A stretch of 64,000 nucleotides of DNA from CAIMMJ01 sp037131955 (GTDB lineage: Bacteria > Bacteroidota > Bacteroidia > UBA4408), in the NCBI GenBank assembly GCA_037131955.1, contig JBAXQC010000001.1, positions 70,631 through 134,630 on the forward strand, given 5' to 3'. The number at the start of each line of letters is the position of its first letter. The stretch's first letter is position 1. A program made the translations under genes and the position numbers. The notes beneath the pieces are model-generated. The model was not told the origin of the DNA, did no database searches, and saw only the letters and a list, made by a program, of their open reading frames with translations. Below are positions 62,101 through 64,000 of this stretch, in pieces.

Positions 62101-62758
62101 CAAAACGTTTTGTTTCGTTCATTACTGCAAAGGCCGTATTGTTTCTGCCAGGAACAACGCTTGCCAAGGTTCCATCTATATTTTGCAAGCCATGTACAGC
62201 ATTTCCATTGTTCCATCCAGCACATATTGGTTTTTCTAAAATATTTGTTTCTATTGTATTTGTGCTTTCATTCAGAACTATTTGAAGGCTTGCATAACTT
62301 GCAGTACAACTAAAATAAGGTACATCTAAATAAGTTACAATTAATTTTCTGTTGGGGCTGGTACCCCAAATTCCAAATTTTATGTTTCCACCCATTCCAG
62401 GATTTAAATCTTGCCAACACGCCATTATTGCATTTTTTGGTACCGTAGAGATAATTGATGGTATTGCGGTTGTTATACCTGTAGATGTTTGAGCACCACT
62501 AAAACCTACCCAACCATTAGAGCCAACATAAAATTGATTGTAGGTGCTTCCGTAAAAACAAAATGGAAATCCAATACTAAATGGACCTCTTACATTATCA
62601 TCGGAGAATCCGGGTATAATTAACCCTGGAATTGTAACTGATGAATCTTCGCTTAATGTAATAGAATCGCCTTGGCAAATATTATAGTTATAAGTGCTTT
62701 GAGCAAGTATTTTTGTTCCAAAACAGATTACAAAAATTATGGTAATTATTTTTTTCAT
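59126..62758 (-). CDS. Large T9SS cargo protein with duplicated module and SprB-type repeats
   Basis: A 1,210-residue secreted protein. It has a signal peptide (1-19), a module at about 20-300 (GFSDDNVRGPFSIGFPFCFYGSTYNQFYVGSNGWVGFS...; PGRNNT...KRFVP), SprB-like repeats (about 305-545), a second copy of the module at about 550-830 (GFLDDNVRGSFDIGFDFCFYGNTYNQFYIGSNGWVGFS...; PGRNNT), more SprB-like repeats (about 835-1,120; e.g. GDYSLTVQDSIGCTF-type, NYDFFMPSGVSNNTGMFVITSPGNYLISIVD) and a sorting domain (LKIFPNPAQNNFVIET, SSGIYYVRV, KKLVLN). SprB is a gliding adhesin, so an adhesive surface function is likely. Confidence 0.88.
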   Translation of the reverse strand: MKKIITIIFVICFGTKILAQSTYNYNICQGDSITLSEDSSVTIPGLIIPGFSDDNVRGPFSIGFPFCFYGSTYNQFYVGSNGWVGFSGAQTSTGITTAIPSIISTVPKNAIMACWQDLNPGMGGNIKFGIWGTSPNRKLIVTYLDVPYFSCTASYASLQIVLNESTNTIETNILEKPICAGWNNGNAVHGLQNIDGTLASVVPGRNNTAFAVMNETKRFVPVYSGNDCSTLAEYQIEDAPFIFYGLSNATNIEWFALPDTSNAISTSFELNVTPNSTTIYRAKRYFNSAFVLSNYSVEVSSFNVNIQTTDFICNQDSIGSIFALNMNSGLLYLALSNSSGNIIENDVYTDSIIFYPPAIGNYTVIASDNFGCTQSYPVSISSANTPLQLSLLCIDTISCLGTETATIFVNLNGGSGATTITSLPLMNINNGFAQTNIYGNYTFIASDSAGCSISDSVYIESYNSIQSINHNQFFPVQNFSGFISVVGVNGGSAPFQYSINGSDFSVNSLFENLNAGDYSLTVQDSIGCTFTEIVTLTENTNELINIPVCPNGGTTLVLPNSCNMPGSAISGFLDDNVRGSFDIGFDFCFYGNTYNQFYIGSNGWVGFSAGQTGSWVESSIPNASYNFPKNAIFNPFHDINPVIGGQIKMETIGQAPNRKLIVSWCQIPYFNCTSFINTSQIVLHESTNFIDTYIYQKQICPNWNNGNATHGIQNSNGTLATVVPGRNNTPWQANNDAKRFIPNGCSSPVTYSLSDIPFMPYTYQNFSWYQLPDLQTVISTSNTLNVNPDTNTVYRCVFGIANETVFQDFLVTIQSPSININTTDFICNADSNGLAQASINSAPPYTFVWKNTNNDTLFLETTNSGNSAFNPPSIGNYNLTVISANNCVSNSNFNLGSYFSPITIDSTVIDPVSCYNNSIGSVSLYANGGNENYDFFMPSGVSNNTGMFVITSPGNYLISIVDTNNCNINQSVFVPFIDGPQNINFSIENQNCDSLSSINISDVVGGAAPYQFLLDGLPYQINNNVESVSEGFHNLVITDSNGCSFTQQFFVPIVTPITQTNIWQSSDSLFVVNNDSMVYNWFMVGDSINVLSSENYFVPSTEGTYYVTLTNQYGCSVVSEPYNFIFSSTTNFSDLGKLKIFPNPAQNNFVIETINPAQLEIFEATGRKLFEENKFSLNLKINREYFSSGIYYVRVTFKDKTTITKKLVLN

Positions 62759-62958
62759 TTGTTAAGAATTTAAAATGATACTATAAATTTAGTAAAAATT
62801 TTATTAAATGTTTTATTTCTTGTAAAATTTGCAATTTGTTTGCACTTAAAATTACCTTAAACCACATTTACTTTTTGTTCAACTACAACTCAAAAAAATA
62901 AATTTTAATGACCACTAATCAAAAATTAAATAGCAAATTGCAATAGAAAAATAATATC

Positions 62959-63696
62959 ATGTGCTACAATGTTGCCTACATAGAAAGTAAAATTGCAAAA
63001 TATGCACAACGCTACAAAGAAGTGTTACCGATTGATTTTGAAAAAACAGCACTACAAAACTCCTTACCTACTTATTATTTTGTGAGCGGCTTTGCTCACC
63101 CACAATTGCCCATAATTAAGCAGGACGGACTTTTTCTGTTTGAGTGGGGGCTAATTCCTTCTTGGGCAAAAGACAGCAACACAGCCAATCAAATAAGTGC
63201 TATAACATTAAATGCAATGGGTGAAACTGTTTTTGAAAAACCTTCATTTAAAAACTGCATCACCACACAAAGATGCCTTCTAGGAATTTCGGGGTTTTAT
63301 GAATGGCAAGAATCTAACAAAGAAAAAATTCCATATTTTATTAAAACAAAAAGTAACGAACTTTTTTCTTTGGCTTGCATTTACGATTCATGGATTGATC
63401 CTGTTAGCGGCCAACACCACAATACATTTTCTATTCTTACTTGCCCAGCAAATCCATTAATGCAAAGCATACACAACATAAAAAAACGTATGCCGGTTAT
63501 TCTATCCACAGAAAATGAAAAACACTGGATAGACCCTGCTCTTAATTCTGCACAAATAAAAGAGCTTATTGCTCCTTACAATCAAAACGACATGACCGCT
63601 TACAAGGTTTCTAAAAAATTAAACAGCGCCAAAAACAACCGTAATGTGCCTGAAAGTATGTTAAAGGTAGATTACCAACAAAACACTTTGTTTTAG
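62959..63696 (+). CDS. SRAP (YedK/HMCES) family protein
   Basis: A 245-residue SRAP protein that crosslinks abasic sites in single-stranded DNA through its N-terminal Cys. The active-site set is intact: C2 (after Met removal), N85 in TLNAMGETV, E115 in GISGFYEW and H173 in IHNIKKRMPVIL. The spacing matches E. coli YedK (C2, N75, E105, H160). The start is therefore certain, since C2 must follow the initiator. It stands alone, and no SOS box was identified. Confidence 0.93.
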   Translation: MCYNVAYIESKIAKYAQRYKEVLPIDFEKTALQNSLPTYYFVSGFAHPQLPIIKQDGLFLFEWGLIPSWAKDSNTANQISAITLNAMGETVFEKPSFKNCITTQRCLLGISGFYEWQESNKEKIPYFIKTKSNELFSLACIYDSWIDPVSGQHHNTFSILTCPANPLMQSIHNIKKRMPVILSTENEKHWIDPALNSAQIKELIAPYNQNDMTAYKVSKKLNSAKNNRNVPESMLKVDYQQNTLF

Positions 63697-64000
63697 CAAT
63701 TACTATTTATCCTTTAGCACTAAAAACTTAGTTCCATTAAGTCTCCTGAATTAAAGGTTCAATAAATAAAGGAATTATTCTTAAGGAATTAAGAAAGAAA
63801 CTTTTTTTTCCATATTTTCTAAATATCTTAAGCTTTCCATTAATTGCTATTTTGTTATCGAAGTCTTAGACTTCTTTTTATTTTTTCTTTAAGTCGAATG
63901 ACTTAAAGAAACAATCCACCAGTTCCTTTAAATCTCTTGAATTATAGGATTAATAAATAAAAGACTTAGTCTTTAATTTGTTACACCAATTTATTTTAAA
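63697..64000. other. Non-coding 3' end with palindromes and a direct repeat
   Basis: No gene seen. Perfect palindromes at 63860-63874 (GAAGTC/GACTTC, loop TTA) and 63887-63908 (CTTTAAGTC/GACTTAAAG, loop GAAT). Two similar stretches start near 63740 and 63927 (AGTCTCCTGAATTAAAGG versus AATCTCTTGAATTATAGG, both followed by an AATAAATAAA run), forming an imperfect direct repeat about 187 bp apart. Confidence 0.65.

Overview
The window looks like a chromosomal piece of an AT-rich member of the Bacteroidota, probably a Chitinophagales/Sphingobacteriales/Cytophagales-type lineage. The evidence is internal. At least two secreted proteins end in type IX secretion (T9SS) type A sorting domains. Several promoters match the Bacteroidota -7 element TAnnTTTG. 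Lineage-typical families are present: DUF5606, TIGR02757, BatA-like, fused 2-oxoacid dehydrogenase E1, metal-ligand-less dihydroorotase, and a TonB receptor with a carboxypeptidase-like N-terminus. Almost all of it is ordinary housekeeping sequence. The accessory part is the first 11.8 kb.

Left part, 1-11.8 kb, all genes on the minus strand. A giant secreted beta-helix protein (over 2,230 residues, running off the left edge) carries a strict 34-residue (102 bp) tandem repeat. Behind it sit small genes of toxin-antitoxin type (PIN nuclease plus a 52-residue basic protein; DUF4258 plus DUF2283) and a retropepsin-like protease. Two secreted paralogues follow, sharing an N-terminal half but ending in different phage-tail-like domains (collar versus glycine-rich), and then a truncated secreted gene. 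The gaps between these genes are filled with palindromic repeats. A two-hairpin unit occurs four times and shows compensatory base changes. Larger nested palindromes occur twice. Two further repeat types lie in frame inside the signal peptides of the two phage-tail-like genes.

Middle part, 12-34 kb. selD, a response regulator and a PAS/HisKA_2 histidine kinase form a minus-strand cluster. Next come an M61 peptidase with an acyl-CoA mutase, then divergent hemH plus a methyltransferase-like gene. A DtxR-type regulator is divergent from a TonB-dependent receptor. Two near-identical 16-bp operator-like sites lie between them, one placed between the -33 and -7 elements of the receptor promoter, so metal-dependent repression of metal uptake is the natural reading. 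Then follow a DUF2071 protein, a palindrome-rich gene-free stretch, a 2-oxoglutarate oxygenase, the ppa/glycosyltransferase/UbiD cluster, a TerB-J-domain protein, TIGR02757 and a peptide-binding lipoprotein.

Right part, 34-64 kb. A long plus-strand run holds mtaB, two small paralogous membrane proteins, lgt, comEC, DUF5606 (with a terminator), an M3 peptidase, a BatA-like protein, a dihydroorotase homologue lacking its metal ligands, an agmatinase-family enzyme, a beta-CASP metallo-hydrolase and a CDF transporter. After this come the fused E1 dehydrogenase, a PASTA / T9SS-cargo / NlpC-P60 group, tRNA-Met(CAT), an MBOAT acyltransferase overlapping an SGNH-like partner, a pentapeptide-repeat protein, a 1,210-residue T9SS cargo with a large internal duplication, and an SRAP protein. 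I see no CRISPR array, rRNA, transposase or prophage.
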